Of a DNA stretch of 64,000 nt, positions 1 to 8,711 are shown one piece after another. Made by a program: the position numbers and the translations under genes. Under the pieces are notes generated by a model. It was not told the DNA's origin. It saw nothing but the letters and a program-made list of their open reading frames with translations, and did no database searches. The number at the start of each line of letters is the position of its first letter. Within the stretch, counting starts at the first letter, position 1. This stretch comes from 55-13 sp037190145 (lineage in GTDB: Bacteria > Armatimonadota > Fimbriimonadia > Fimbriimonadales > Fimbriimonadaceae), in NCBI GenBank assembly GCA_037190145.1, contig JBBCJU010000008.1:310001-374000 (forward strand). Reading direction: 5' to 3'.

Positions 1-245
1 TCATATCCTTTCACGTTTGGAACGAGCGCAGAGTAGATTCCCCCTTCGGGCAGCTGGGGCCATAGCTCGGCGGCATCTCCTAATTGTGGAACCCACTTGG
101 GAGAAACAAAGCTTGTGACTTCTATCTCGGAAAGACCCGCACCTAAGAGTGCGGCTATGAAAGCAAGCTTGGCTTCCGTTGCGATGGGCACCTTTTCGTT
201 CTGGAGCCCATCTCGAGGGCCGACTTCAACAATGCGAGGAATCAT
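1..245 (-). CDS. Hydroxymethylglutaryl-CoA lyase, N-terminal part (cut by window edge)
   Basis: Only the first 81 codons lie in the window. The translation opens MIPRIVEVGPRDGLQNEK, and the PRDGLQNE stretch is the signature of the HMG-CoA lyase / HMGL-like TIM-barrel family; its Arg-Asp pair is part of the active site. The enzyme cleaves HMG-CoA to acetoacetate and acetyl-CoA in the last step of leucine breakdown. The ATG (243-245) overlaps the stop of the preceding gene in an ATGA, so it is translated as the last visible gene of a minus-strand operon with a biotin carrier and an acyltransferase E2. That context fits leucine catabolism. The C-terminal half is not visible, so a homocitrate- or citramalate-type relative cannot be fully excluded. 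Confidence 0.85.
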   Translation of the reverse strand, partial: MIPRIVEVGPRDGLQNEKVPIATEAKLAFIAALLGAGLSEIEVTSFVSPKWVPQLGDAAELWPQLPEGGIYSALVPNVKGY

Positions 246-640
246 CGCGTTTTCTTAGGCAATACGATAATTAAGCCCGAAATGTATTCCGCTTTTTTAG
301 GAAGTCCTGCAAATTGAAACTCAAAGCCGTCTTCGGTGTCGGTTATGGTGTAGTAAGCATCCATCCCTTCTGCCAGAACTTCGCTCCAAACACGTGATAG
401 ATCATCCTTCACCATCTTCATGTTAGCCCCGATGTAGTTCATTTGAAGCCGAAGACCGATCATGCGATCTAGCTGGAAGCTACGATCCTTCTTCATAAGT
501 CGGAGGTAAGGAAGTTCATCCAAGGCATTCACCCAGTCATCTTCCCAAATATCTTGCTCGCGACCAACAATGGGCATGAACACACGTGTCCATTGCTGCA
601 TCACCAACATGAAATCAGAGCCTCGTACTAGTTTGCCCAA
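242..640 (-). CDS. Hypothetical protein in leucine-catabolism-like operon
   Basis: I do not recognise this 132-residue protein. It is soluble-looking, mixed alpha/beta in composition, with no signal peptide or membrane segment. The apparent start is TTG (638-640) with an AGGA Shine-Dalgarno 8 nt upstream; internal ATGs at residues 11 and 14 are alternatives. It begins 4 nt after the biotin-carrier stop and its own stop overlaps the HMG-CoA lyase start (ATGA), so it is almost certainly co-translated with that pathway. A role as an accessory or regulatory protein of the carboxylase/lyase steps is only a guess from position. Confidence 0.75.
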   Translation of the reverse strand: MGKLVRGSDFMLVMQQWTRVFMPIVGREQDIWEDDWVNALDELPYLRLMKKDRSFQLDRMIGLRLQMNYIGANMKMVKDDLSRVWSEVLAEGMDAYYTITDTEDGFEFQFAGLPKKAEYISGLIIVLPKKTR

Positions 641-644
641 ATAT

Positions 645-1085
645 CTATTCCTTCACAGGTTCAATGACCGCCATGATGACTCCATCGCTAACCTGTTCAC
701 CTTTAGAGACGGATAGCTTGGTGACTTTGCCATCAAAAGGTGAAAGGAACGCTTGTTGAGTCTTCATTGCCTCTAATATCACGATCTTGTCGCCCTTCTT
801 CACCGATTGGCCCTCTGAAACCAGAATGTCCACCACCGCTCCGGGCATTGGACTGGTTAGTTCCCCAGAGTGATCCCGGCTTAAACCTTTTTTCGCCGCC
901 TTTATCGGCTCTATAGAGTATTGGCGGCCCAGGTAAGAAACGTAGGTTACATCTCCTCGACGCACGGCAATGGCCGTATGACGTCCCTCTGGAGTCAACA
1001 CCATCAACCGATCTCCCACGGTTTGAACTTTGGCCCCGGATAGTGATAAGTCTGTCTCGACGCCATTGACGAGTCGTTTTGTCAT
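645..1085 (-). CDS. Biotin/lipoyl-attachment protein (biotin carboxyl carrier of an acyl-CoA carboxylase)
   Basis: 146 residues. The C-terminal half (about 75-143) is a biotinyl domain with the PMPG segment and the acceptor motif EAMKT, where Lys108 would carry biotin (consensus EAMKM). The N-terminal half resembles the short lead-in found in stand-alone carriers of propionyl-, methylcrotonyl- or oxaloacetate-type carboxylases. It would shuttle carboxybiotin between a biotin carboxylase and a carboxyltransferase, neither of which is in this window. With HMG-CoA lyase two genes downstream, a methylcrotonyl-CoA carboxylase role in leucine breakdown is the simplest reading. Its ATG overlaps the stop of the amidotransferase gene (ATGA). 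Confidence 0.85.
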   Translation of the reverse strand: MTKRLVNGVETDLSLSGAKVQTVGDRLMVLTPEGRHTAIAVRRGDVTYVSYLGRQYSIEPIKAAKKGLSRDHSGELTSPMPGAVVDILVSEGQSVKKGDKIVILEAMKTQQAFLSPFDGKVTKLSVSKGEQVSDGVIMAVIEPVKE

Positions 1086-1804
1086 CCCACCTTAACCTTA
1101 GCTTTCGCTTCTCGAAAAACAGTCGCGGCCTGCACAAAGTCTTTAAAGATCTTCTGCGTTTTAGGGTCGGTCCCCGTCCGCTCCGGGTGCCACTGGACCC
1201 CTACAAGCCATGGGTGATTTTGATCTTCAATGGCTTCTACTGTCCCATCTGCATTTTTTGCGACCACTTTAAGTCCATCTCCCAATCGATTGACGGCTTG
1301 ATGGTGATAGCTCTTGCCATCGACTTGTGTATCGCCAATGATCTCTGCAATTTTTGAGTCTGAAGAGAGGGTGTAAGTTTGTAAAGTGCCTCCCGAATCA
1401 TCACCATGACCAACAACATCGGGCAAGTGCTGAATAAGGCTACCGCCCCGCATCACATTCACAAACTGGCAACCGTAGCAGATACCTAAGGTTGGCAAGT
1501 CTGCCGGAATGGCGCGGTAAAGCCGAGCCTCCCCTTCAAACCGGGCCGGATCCTGCAAACCTACTTTAGCGTGATTCTCCTCGCCAAAATGCTTCGCATC
1601 AATATCATCGCCCCCAGGAATGAGCCATCCATCGATAATCTCCGCAACCGCATCCATATCCGTCATCGGAGGGATGAGGACAGGTATTCCACCTGCCTCA
1701 ACCACGGCTTGCGCATAGTTCCAGTTCAGAGTTAACTGTCCGCCCGTCCGTAAGTCCTCTGGCTCTTGCTTGCAGTCAACCGAAATGCCGATGATGGGTT
1801 TCAT
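1082..1804 (-). CDS. Class I glutamine amidotransferase, gamma-glutamyl hydrolase type (peptidase C26, PuuD-like)
   Basis: 240 residues, full length for PuuD-like gamma-glutamyl-GABA hydrolases. Visible landmarks are the start MKPIIGIS, the LIPGGDDI oxyanion-loop region, the nucleophile elbow GICYGCQ with Cys109, and the HPE motif with His206 and Glu208, giving a complete Cys-His-Glu triad. The family hydrolyses gamma-glutamyl amides. The gene overlaps both neighbours by ATGA, sitting between an acyltransferase E2 and a biotin carrier, which is an unexpected partner for branched-chain catabolism. The substrate is unknown; it may remove a gamma-glutamyl group from an amine or amino-acid derivative feeding the same pathway (inference). 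Confidence 0.85.
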   Translation of the reverse strand: MKPIIGISVDCKQEPEDLRTGGQLTLNWNYAQAVVEAGGIPVLIPPMTDMDAVAEIIDGWLIPGGDDIDAKHFGEENHAKVGLQDPARFEGEARLYRAIPADLPTLGICYGCQFVNVMRGGSLIQHLPDVVGHGDDSGGTLQTYTLSSDSKIAEIIGDTQVDGKSYHHQAVNRLGDGLKVVAKNADGTVEAIEDQNHPWLVGVQWHPERTGTDPKTQKIFKDFVQAATVFREAKAKVKVG

Positions 1805-2988
1805 CCGACCAGGCTCTCAATTCCTTCAACGTGGTGTTTTACGGCCTTGATAAACTCCGCAGCTCCCACGCCATTTAAAATTCGATGGTCGAACGTTAAG
1901 GCTAAGTTGGCGTATCGTCGCAACGTGAGTTCCGACGTATCTTGAGCAACTCCGTTGTACACCTCACCCAAGAATAAAGTGCCCATCGAAGGTGGAACCA
2001 CCACCGGAACCGCATCTCGAAGACCAAAGCTCTGCATATTGGTGAGCGATACGGTTACTCCCTCGTGCGCTTGATCCTTGCCAGATCGGGCGATTTCAAT
2101 CTGTTCTCGGGTCTTGGTGGCAAAGGTTCGCCAATCCATCGTGTCCGCCTCATCCACAACCGCCAGCACTAACTCGTCTCCAGGAAGGCTCACGGCGATT
2201 CCTAGCGAAACATGGTCATAAGTGCGCAGCGTTTCATCGTTAACCAAGGTGGAGCGGAACGCGGGGAAGGCTTTCAATGCTTGGACAACGGCATAAGCAA
2301 ACATCGTAAATGCAGAAGGTCGGAAGTCATCACCCGCAGCTTTTGCTTTTGCCCGCAAGCCTTCGATCGGTTCCCAATTTGCGGCAACCGTGATGGTGCC
2401 CGGGACGACTAGCTGAGTACCCCGTACTAAGCGTGAAGCCAACAGACGCTGCTTTTGAGGAACCGCTGCTTCTTGGTAAGTACCACCTCGACTTTCGCCA
2501 GATTTGACTCCCGATCCACTACCTGCCAAAAAGGCATCAATATCGCTTGGCATCAGTTTGCCGGTGGCAGAAGGGATATTGGCGAGTTGTTCATCGGAAA
2601 TCCGTTTCTCTTTAGCATAGGCTCGAGTTCGGGGGGGAATATTTGCGTTTCGCGATTCACCTCGACTCTCGCTGGTGGCCTGCGATGTTTCAACCTCGGC
2701 TGCAGGGGCGGGGCCGTGACCGCCAGCTCCCACTTCTTGCACACCATCGGCAACTTCCATTCGAGCAACCGCTCCTCCGATGGGCAAGATGGTGTCGACG
2801 GGAGCTAACCACTCCACCAAGGTTCCTTCGTAGGGGGACTCAACGTCCATAACGGCTTTGTCAGTCTCCATTTGGTAGATCGGTTCATCCCGCTTAACGG
2901 ATTGTCCGGGCTCTTTCAAAACGGCGACAAGTCGAGCCTCTTGCAGGCCCTCTCCAATCTGAGGAATGTTTACGGAAACAATTGGCAT
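1801..2988 (-). CDS. Dihydrolipoamide acyltransferase (E2) of a 2-oxoacid dehydrogenase complex, variant active site
   Basis: 395 residues. Domain order: an N-terminal lipoyl domain (about 1-78; METDKAV with lipoyl-Lys44), an Ala/Ser/Gly-rich linker, a degenerate peripheral-subunit-binding segment (about 118-155), and a CAT-fold acyltransferase domain (about 175-395). The catalytic motif near the C-terminus reads DHRILNG (His368, Asn372) where most E2 proteins have DHRxxDG. No E1 or E3 gene is beside it. It heads an operon with a biotin carrier and HMG-CoA lyase, so a branched-chain (isovaleryl) E2 role is plausible; a pyruvate-type role is the alternative. The window has a second, canonical E2 at 28551-29792. 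Confidence 0.85.
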   Translation of the reverse strand: MPIVSVNIPQIGEGLQEARLVAVLKEPGQSVKRDEPIYQMETDKAVMDVESPYEGTLVEWLAPVDTILPIGGAVARMEVADGVQEVGAGGHGPAPAAEVETSQATSESRGESRNANIPPRTRAYAKEKRISDEQLANIPSATGKLMPSDIDAFLAGSGSGVKSGESRGGTYQEAAVPQKQRLLASRLVRGTQLVVPGTITVAANWEPIEGLRAKAKAAGDDFRPSAFTMFAYAVVQALKAFPAFRSTLVNDETLRTYDHVSLGIAVSLPGDELVLAVVDEADTMDWRTFATKTREQIEIARSGKDQAHEGVTVSLTNMQSFGLRDAVPVVVPPSMGTLFLGEVYNGVAQDTSELTLRRYANLALTFDHRILNGVGAAEFIKAVKHHVEGIESLVG

Positions 2989-3091
2989 GGTGGGAAATCC
3001 ATCGCTCCTTTGCGAAGTGGTTTAGTGAAAGAGTTTGACATGATTCAGCAGGAAATGGGGGCTATATCTCATTCCCTGACTTTTTGTTGGA

Positions 3092-4627
3092 CTACGGATA
3101 AGATTCGTTTGCCGCTTGCCAATTATGGGCTTCACTTCGAATGTCCTCTCCCATTAAAGCGGCCCGCTTCATGGCATTGATTTGGGAGAGGTTGCTGGCT
3201 CGCCAGTCGAATACTCCATCTGTATCTTTAATCAACCGATTCGCAATTTCTCCTCGATAATCTTTGGGAACGCGATCCCATGCTTTGGTGAGAACTGGGA
3301 TCGCGTCAGAACTGAGACTTGCAAGGTATCTCCAGTCCACATCTTTCTGGTCGGATGTCCTTAGGTTTAGCCGAGCAACCGTGGCATCAGGATTTAGAAT
3401 GTTCAGGCCAAAAACAACGGTGGCGAAGAGAACAATTCCGCCCCAAGCAAAGTAGTTGGCCCTCTCTCTGAGAGTGGTAAGGGCAAACCAAACGAAAACA
3501 AGCCCAAGCCAGATCAGAGCGGCGGAAACATAGATTCGAAGCGTGGATAGGTTAAATGTCTCCATGTAAAGCTTCATCTTTAGTGCCGCCGAGAGCATGA
3601 CAAGGGAGAGAAGCACAACCAAAACGCTGGCCATGACCTTATATAGCTTTCGCAGGCGGGCGTTCTGGGGATCTACCAATGCATGCAATCCCAGCAAGGT
3701 GGGCAGAGCCAAGGCGGTGACGGCTACTAGCTCAAAAAATCCCCGCCGCGCAAACTCCGCCATGCTTAAATCAGCGGTGGCTTGTAAAGTTTGGACTCCA
3801 CCAAAAAAATAGGGCCATTGGGTGGCTACAAACATAAGGAATAAGGCGTTGAGTGCGCTTAGAACGATGCCTATTTCCAAACCTCCCAGCATCGCTTTTG
3901 GCTTATCTGGAGTTTCGGGGGTGATGGGTGGTGCATCACCTAAGAAGACTCTCCGAAACAGACCTGCTGAGAACCAAAAGCAGATGAGTCCAATGAAAAA
4001 TTGGACAAAAAAGGTCTCCGCATCCAGGCGGAACAGATCCTGAATCAATCGCTCAAAGTTGGCGTCCGCACTGGAGAGAAGCACCCCAAAGATCAGGACG
4101 AGGGGGGTGGCGAGCAACAGCCCTCTTACGATGGACGCAACATGTCTTCCATGCCCACTTTTGGGGATGAGGCTCCAAACAATGTCGTTTAGAATGAGAT
4201 TAAAGCCGTCGATAAATGCCATTGCCCACGCGCCCAATGCTCTCAAAGGATAGTCATAGGCCGACCCTTTTGCGATGGATGAGGATCGGGCTCGGATAGC
4301 CAAGACTCCGACAAACAAAAACAGAGTAAGTGAGTTCAGGAACCTTAGTGCCGGAGCATCTCTCCAGGCAAGAAAGGATGCGAATAAGACGATGGGAATC
4401 CAAAGCCGATTCGTGCTTGTTTGAGGGCGAATCACCGACATTCGAACGAGGAGGCTATAGATTCCCAAGCTGACAAGAACCATGATCGGAACGCCCAACC
4501 CCATCTTGCCAGATGGGATGAGGAGTGCAGCGGCTAATCCAACCACTGCTCCTCCGCTCAAGCTTGCCAAAGCGATTTTATGAGAGGCAGGTATCTCTAT
4601 ACTTTCTGGGACTGTAGGAGCAACCAT
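3092..4627 (-). CDS. Polytopic membrane protein, DUF4173 family
   Basis: 511 residues with roughly ten or more hydrophobic segments from residue 17 to about 410. The central segment with FARRGFFELVAVTALALP matches the conserved core of DUF4173 membrane proteins (Y/FARxGFFxL). The last ~100 residues are soluble and contain Trp-rich repeats of the type WRYLASL and WRASNL, seen as a C-terminal tail in this family. The biochemical function of the family is not established. The gene sits 103 bp upstream of the E2 operon on the same strand and is divergent from the GAF-domain gene. Confidence 0.8.
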   Translation of the reverse strand: MVAPTVPESIEIPASHKIALASLSGGAVVGLAAALLIPSGKMGLGVPIMVLVSLGIYSLLVRMSVIRPQTSTNRLWIPIVLFASFLAWRDAPALRFLNSLTLFLFVGVLAIRARSSSIAKGSAYDYPLRALGAWAMAFIDGFNLILNDIVWSLIPKSGHGRHVASIVRGLLLATPLVLIFGVLLSSADANFERLIQDLFRLDAETFFVQFFIGLICFWFSAGLFRRVFLGDAPPITPETPDKPKAMLGGLEIGIVLSALNALFLMFVATQWPYFFGGVQTLQATADLSMAEFARRGFFELVAVTALALPTLLGLHALVDPQNARLRKLYKVMASVLVVLLSLVMLSAALKMKLYMETFNLSTLRIYVSAALIWLGLVFVWFALTTLRERANYFAWGGIVLFATVVFGLNILNPDATVARLNLRTSDQKDVDWRYLASLSSDAIPVLTKAWDRVPKDYRGEIANRLIKDTDGVFDWRASNLSQINAMKRAALMGEDIRSEAHNWQAANESYP

Positions 4628-4735
4628 GATCTTTGCAACGCTCTAGGAGATGAGTCGTGCAAGAAAGTCCCAAACTTTCAAAAATTTTGTTATTTCTGGA
4701 ATTTCAATGGATTCAAGTCCGGTTGATAGCCCGCG

Positions 4736-4741
4736 TAAAAT
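4736..4741 (+). promoter_or_regulatory. -10-like hexamer TAAAAT for a leaderless mRNA
   Basis: TAAAAT lies 6 nt before the ATG of the GAF-domain gene and there is no Shine-Dalgarno sequence. A start site at the usual distance from a -10 box would put the first transcribed base at or next to the ATG. Confidence 0.5.
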
Positions 4742-4747
4742 GGAAGC

Positions 4748-5197
4748 ATGATCTCAGAAGAAACCGCGAATCAAGTTTTGATGCAAGTCTCAGAAATTCC
4801 GGGACAGGGGGCGAGTTTGCGACGCGGGGCAATGGAGTTGCTGAGCCAGCTACCGGGTTACAACTGGTCTGGTATCTACCGGCTGGAGGGCGACACCCTC
4901 GTTCTTGATGAGTATGTCGGCGCTGCAACCGATCACACTCATATCAAAGTTGGAGTCGGGGTTTGTGGGACTGCCGTAGCGCAAAATGCCAACCAGGTGA
5001 TTGATGATGTTCGTAGTTTAGACAACTACTTATCTTGCTCGCTAGAAACCAGGAGTGAGATTGTCGTTTTGATTCATTCTGCGGGCCAAATTCTAGGTCA
5101 AATCGATATTGATGGCCACGAAGTAGGCGCGTTTGATAATTCCGATGAACGATTCTTAGAACGAGTCGCCACTATTCTCGCAGACAAGTGGGAGTAG
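4748..5197 (+). CDS. GAF-domain protein, free methionine-(R)-sulfoxide reductase (fRMsr)-like
   Basis: 149 residues forming one GAF domain. GVCGTAVAQ (Cys73) followed by a second cysteine in LSCSLETRSEIVV (Cys97) matches the active-site layout of fRMsr enzymes such as E. coli YebR, which reduce free methionine-R-sulfoxide with thioredoxin. fRMsr normally uses up to three cysteines; I see two in the expected region. The N-terminal helix is amphipathic and there is no signal peptide, so it should be cytoplasmic. An alternative is a plain ligand-sensing GAF protein. The start ATG is 6 nt downstream of a TAAAAT box, suggesting a leaderless transcript. Confidence 0.75.
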   Translation: MISEETANQVLMQVSEIPGQGASLRRGAMELLSQLPGYNWSGIYRLEGDTLVLDEYVGAATDHTHIKVGVGVCGTAVAQNANQVIDDVRSLDNYLSCSLETRSEIVVLIHSAGQILGQIDIDGHEVGAFDNSDERFLERVATILADKWE

Positions 5198-5203
5198 TCT
5201 TCT

Positions 5204-5256
5204 GCGCTTATGAGTATCTTGGATAACTCATAAGCGCCTATAGAAAGAACTATAGG
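5204..5256. terminator. Tandem hairpins between convergent genes
   Basis: A perfect 12-bp stem (GCGCTTATGAGT, 5204-5215, with its complement at 5226-5237) is followed directly by a 7-bp stem (CCTATAG, 5237-5243, with 5250-5256). The second stem runs into the stop codon of the PhoX-like gene. There is no long T-run on either side. It lies between two converging genes and probably ends transcription from both. Confidence 0.6.
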
Positions 5257-6626
5257 CCCCCTCTCTCCCAAGGCCCCCAAATCGCTAATGTCAAACCGGG
5301 GTTTTGGATGTTTACAAACAATGTTTCTCCATCTGGACTGAAGCAAGATCCCGCGAACTCGCTGTCATTGAGCACGTTCTGGGCAAAGCTGAAAATGCGA
5401 CCATCTGGTGTAAGTCCGCGCACAAACTGGGTTCCACCACCATCCTCACAAATGGCAAGTCCACCGCGTGGAGACACACAAATGTTGTCTGGGGCGTCCA
5501 ATACGTCAGCGCTCGGAGATTCGAACAGAAGTACCAGTTCGCCTCCCAGACCTTTTGGTGTGTAACGCCAAATTTGCCCGAGTTTAGCGTCTCCGCCGTC
5601 AGTAGAGTTGAGATAGATATGGCCGTTGCCATACCAACATCCTTCCAACCTGCCAAAAGTGGCCGCACCCTGTGCCTTTCCTTGCTCAAAAACTGCCAGT
5701 TGGTTTTCGGTGGCATTTTTCGGATCCACATCCTTGATCTCTACCCAACTGCACTGAAGGACCTCACCTGCTTTCATGCCTCGTCGAGTATCCAAGCTGT
5801 CTTTGCCAATGATCTTGAGCATTTCCAACTTTCCACCTTCCGTTAGCTTCGTCGGTTTGTTCGGAATGTATCGATAGAATCCGGCAGTCCCAACATCTTC
5901 AGTCTGGTAAACGATACTGGTAACGGGATAAACCGCCACGGCTTCATGCACAAATCTCCCCATCTCCTTAAGCGGAACGGCCTTGGTAGAGCCATCAGCC
6001 AACACGGAGACCTCAAAGTTGTAGCCGTGATCCTTATCGAATTTCAGCACATCTGTGTCTTTGTGATACACCTGTCCCACATGAGTTCCGACCGTGGTCT
6101 CTTCGCAGCTAATCCAAGTGCCCCAGGGCGTAGGGCCACCCGCGCAGTTCACAATGGTTCCACTCAAGCTCACGAAGTCTCGGGTGAGTTCTCGGGAAAC
6201 TGGATCAACGATCAGTGTGGTTGTGCCGCCTCCAGCGGTTGGGTCGTAGGAGTGGTTTTTCGCACCAATCGCCTTCAAAGGCTCTCCCTTGCGTGCTCGG
6301 ACCTCATGGTTGCGGATGAGGCGAATCTTTCCGTCTACAGAGAATGCCCCCATGCCATCGTGGGCGGGTGGAGTGATTCTTCCGTCCGACATTTTGTCGC
6401 CAGTCCTTCCAAAGACCGTGTATTGGAATCCTTCCGGTAAAGACAGGATTTCCTCGCCGGTATTCTTGGCTTTGATGCGGCGTAGGTCGCCGTAGCCGCC
6501 ACTCTGATTAGCTTCATGCCGATCCATATGTTTCGCAGAAAGCTCATTCCTTGAAACTAAACCCTGAATACCTAATAGAGTGCTTCCCGCAAAAAGACTG
6601 CTTTGCAAAAACCCGCGTCGATCCAT
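5250..6626 (-). CDS. PhoX-like DUF839 protein, predicted Tat-exported alkaline phosphatase
   Basis: 458 residues. The N-terminus MDRRGFLQSS followed by a hydrophobic stretch ending near residue 25 is a Tat-type signal (RRxFL). Conserved DUF839/PhoX blocks are visible: HDGMGAF, IRNHEVR, NCAGGPTPWGTWISCEE, and SPRGGLAICEDGGG near the C-terminus. PhoX enzymes are periplasmic calcium/iron-dependent phosphomonoesterases with a beta-propeller fold; Tat export fits cofactor loading in the cytoplasm. No Pho-box or transporter gene is next to it, so phosphate scavenging is inferred from family only. The gene converges on the GAF-domain gene. Confidence 0.8.
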   Translation of the reverse strand: MDRRGFLQSSLFAGSTLLGIQGLVSRNELSAKHMDRHEANQSGGYGDLRRIKAKNTGEEILSLPEGFQYTVFGRTGDKMSDGRITPPAHDGMGAFSVDGKIRLIRNHEVRARKGEPLKAIGAKNHSYDPTAGGGTTTLIVDPVSRELTRDFVSLSGTIVNCAGGPTPWGTWISCEETTVGTHVGQVYHKDTDVLKFDKDHGYNFEVSVLADGSTKAVPLKEMGRFVHEAVAVYPVTSIVYQTEDVGTAGFYRYIPNKPTKLTEGGKLEMLKIIGKDSLDTRRGMKAGEVLQCSWVEIKDVDPKNATENQLAVFEQGKAQGAATFGRLEGCWYGNGHIYLNSTDGGDAKLGQIWRYTPKGLGGELVLLFESPSADVLDAPDNICVSPRGGLAICEDGGGTQFVRGLTPDGRIFSFAQNVLNDSEFAGSCFSPDGETLFVNIQNPGLTLAIWGPWERGGL

Positions 6627-6746
6627 GAGTGGATTCTTGCCGGTGTTTGTTAAGGCATTGTTTCCGGAATACTCAGCGTAACGGACCTACGCAAAATTTG
6701 ACTTTTCTTAAGCGTTGCGTTCTTGACAGTAAACTCATACTTATCT

Positions 6747-8675
6747 GTGAATAGGTTTGACGTAATCGTGGTGGGGGCTGGGCATGCGGGCATTGAGGCG
6801 GCTCTGGCTTCGGCACGTATGGGGCGCCAAACCGCATGCGTTACGATGCGTCTAGATCGTATCGGACATCTCCCCTGCAACTGCTCCATCGGTGGCCCAG
6901 CGAAGGGACACATGGCTCGTGAAGTGGATGCACTGGGTGGGCAGATGGGAATCACCACCGACCACGCCATCACTCATATTCGAAGGGTCGGAACAAGCAA
7001 AGGACCTGCAGTTCAAACGATCCGAGCGCATGTCTGCAAAGATTTGTATCCGCAATTGATGCGCCGCACATTTGAAAGTCAACCCAATCTCACGATTATT
7101 GAGGGGATTGTGGCTCGAGTAGAAGGTGAGTCTGGACGCGTCACCGGGGTGTGGCTTAATGACGGAACCCACATTGAATGCCAAGCGGTGGTGCTCACAA
7201 CTGGAACCTTTTTGAATGGACTCTGCCATGAAGGCTCAAAGAAAACTCATGCCGCGCGTCATGGGGATTTGCCCTCGGTAACGTTAAGTGATTGGTTGCG
7301 CGATCTGGGCGTTCATTTGCGTCGGTTTAAGACGGGAACAACACCTCGGATTGCAAAATCCAGCATCGATTTTTCAAAGGCTCCAGCTCTTGAAAGCGAA
7401 CCTGATGCGGGACCCTTTAGCTTCTTTCACGATCGAACATTTGAACTGCACGCCCTCTTGCCTTGTTGGCAAACTCGCACGACGCCCATTACGCATGAGA
7501 TTATTGCCGCCAATCTGCACGAAAGCGCTATGTACTCAGGGCAGATAGAAGGAGTTGGGCCACGTTATTGTCCAAGTATCGAGGACAAGATCGTTCGCTT
7601 CTCTGAAAAAGAAAGCCATCTCGTCTTCTTGGAGCAAGAGACTTGGAATGGGGAAGAAATTTACGTACAGGGGGTAAGCACCAGCCTCTCTGCTCACGTG
7701 CAGATTGAACTCCTCAAAACGATTCCCGGGCTAGAGAACGTAGAGATGCTGCGTCCTGGCTATGCGGTGGAATACGACATGGCGGATCCCCTGCAACTCA
7801 CGCCTCAACTGATGAGCAAGTTGTTGCCCGGACTCTTCTTGGCAGGCCAGCTCAATGGAACCAGTGGATATGAAGAGGCGGCGGGACAAGGGATTGTCGC
7901 GGGTATCAATGCTGCAAGATTAGCCTCTGGGGAACCGAATGTCGATTTTCCTCGCGATAACAGCTTTATCGGCGTGATGGTAGATGATTTGGTGACCAAG
8001 GGTGTGGAAGACCCCTATCGCATGCTCACGGCTCGCGCTGAGCATCGGCTTTTCCTACGAAACGACAATGCAGACCAGCGCCTAACCCCTATCGGTTATG
8101 AGATCGGTCTGGTGAATGAGGAGCGTTGGGCCAAGTTCAGTCGTAAGATGGACGCAGTTAGGTCTGGCATTCAGGTTCTAGAGAACTCAGTTGTCAACGA
8201 GTCCCACAATGAGCGGCTTCAAGAGAATGGAATTCAGCCAGTAAAGAACCGCACGACGCTCTTTGACTTAATGAAGCGTCCGGCTGTGAACCTAGAGAGT
8301 GCAGAGCAAGTGGCTGAAATCTGTGGTCAGCCTCTAAGCCTTCCATCGGAGCCATTGATCCGTGAACAGATTGAACTAGCCGCCATCTACGATGGCTATC
8401 TGAAGCAGCAGGCGCGAGTGGTCGAGCAGTCTCGAAAACTAGAATCCATCCGAATTCCAGAGGATTTCGACTACACATCGTTAACTGGACTCAGCTATGA
8501 GAGTCGCGAAAAGTTGGGAAGAATTCGGCCTCAAACGGTAGGTCAGGCGAGCCGTATTCCGGGTGTGCGCCCTACCGATATCGCTCTGCTTCTGGGACAC
8601 CTGCGAGGACGATTGGGCGAGGCCAAGCAAACTTACCAGTCGAATCCATTGCCTACTGGCCCAGTTTCTGCTTAA
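6747..8675 (+). CDS. mnmG: tRNA uridine-5-carboxymethylaminomethyl(34) synthesis enzyme MnmG (GidA)
   Basis: About 642 residues from the GTG at 6747. It shows the FAD-binding DVIVVGAGHAGIEAA, CNCSIGGPAKGH, the RYCPSIEDK segment, VEYD, GTSGYEEAAGQG and the C-terminal RAEHRLFLRNDNAD helix region. With MnmE it makes the cmnm5U34 modification of tRNA wobble uridines. A TTG eight codons upstream (6723) extends the frame, but it falls inside TTGACA and the family usually begins right before the Rossmann strand. GTG 6747 has CATACT 5 nt upstream, like other leaderless starts here. No mnmE or rsmG is adjacent. It is divergent from the PhoX-like gene. Confidence 0.93.
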   Translation: MNRFDVIVVGAGHAGIEAALASARMGRQTACVTMRLDRIGHLPCNCSIGGPAKGHMAREVDALGGQMGITTDHAITHIRRVGTSKGPAVQTIRAHVCKDLYPQLMRRTFESQPNLTIIEGIVARVEGESGRVTGVWLNDGTHIECQAVVLTTGTFLNGLCHEGSKKTHAARHGDLPSVTLSDWLRDLGVHLRRFKTGTTPRIAKSSIDFSKAPALESEPDAGPFSFFHDRTFELHALLPCWQTRTTPITHEIIAANLHESAMYSGQIEGVGPRYCPSIEDKIVRFSEKESHLVFLEQETWNGEEIYVQGVSTSLSAHVQIELLKTIPGLENVEMLRPGYAVEYDMADPLQLTPQLMSKLLPGLFLAGQLNGTSGYEEAAGQGIVAGINAARLASGEPNVDFPRDNSFIGVMVDDLVTKGVEDPYRMLTARAEHRLFLRNDNADQRLTPIGYEIGLVNEERWAKFSRKMDAVRSGIQVLENSVVNESHNERLQENGIQPVKNRTTLFDLMKRPAVNLESAEQVAEICGQPLSLPSEPLIREQIELAAIYDGYLKQQARVVEQSRKLESIRIPEDFDYTSLTGLSYESREKLGRIRPQTVGQASRIPGVRPTDIALLLGHLRGRLGEAKQTYQSNPLPTGPVSA

Positions 8676-8711
8676 AAGCAGTCTGTATCCCGGTAGCATT
8701 AGGTTGTTCGC

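Noticed and set aside
733..1137. Overlapping open frames such as the 134-codon frame opposite the biotin-carrier start and others in the glgA, GH38 and RND genes
   Set aside because: They lie inside well-supported genes, have arginine- or serine-rich compositions typical of shadow frames, and no start signals.
6723..6728. TTGACA, a perfect -35 consensus and also an in-frame TTG start for mnmG
   Set aside because: No -10 lies 16-18 bp downstream before the GTG at 6747, and the family start is better matched by GTG 6747. I treat it as chance.
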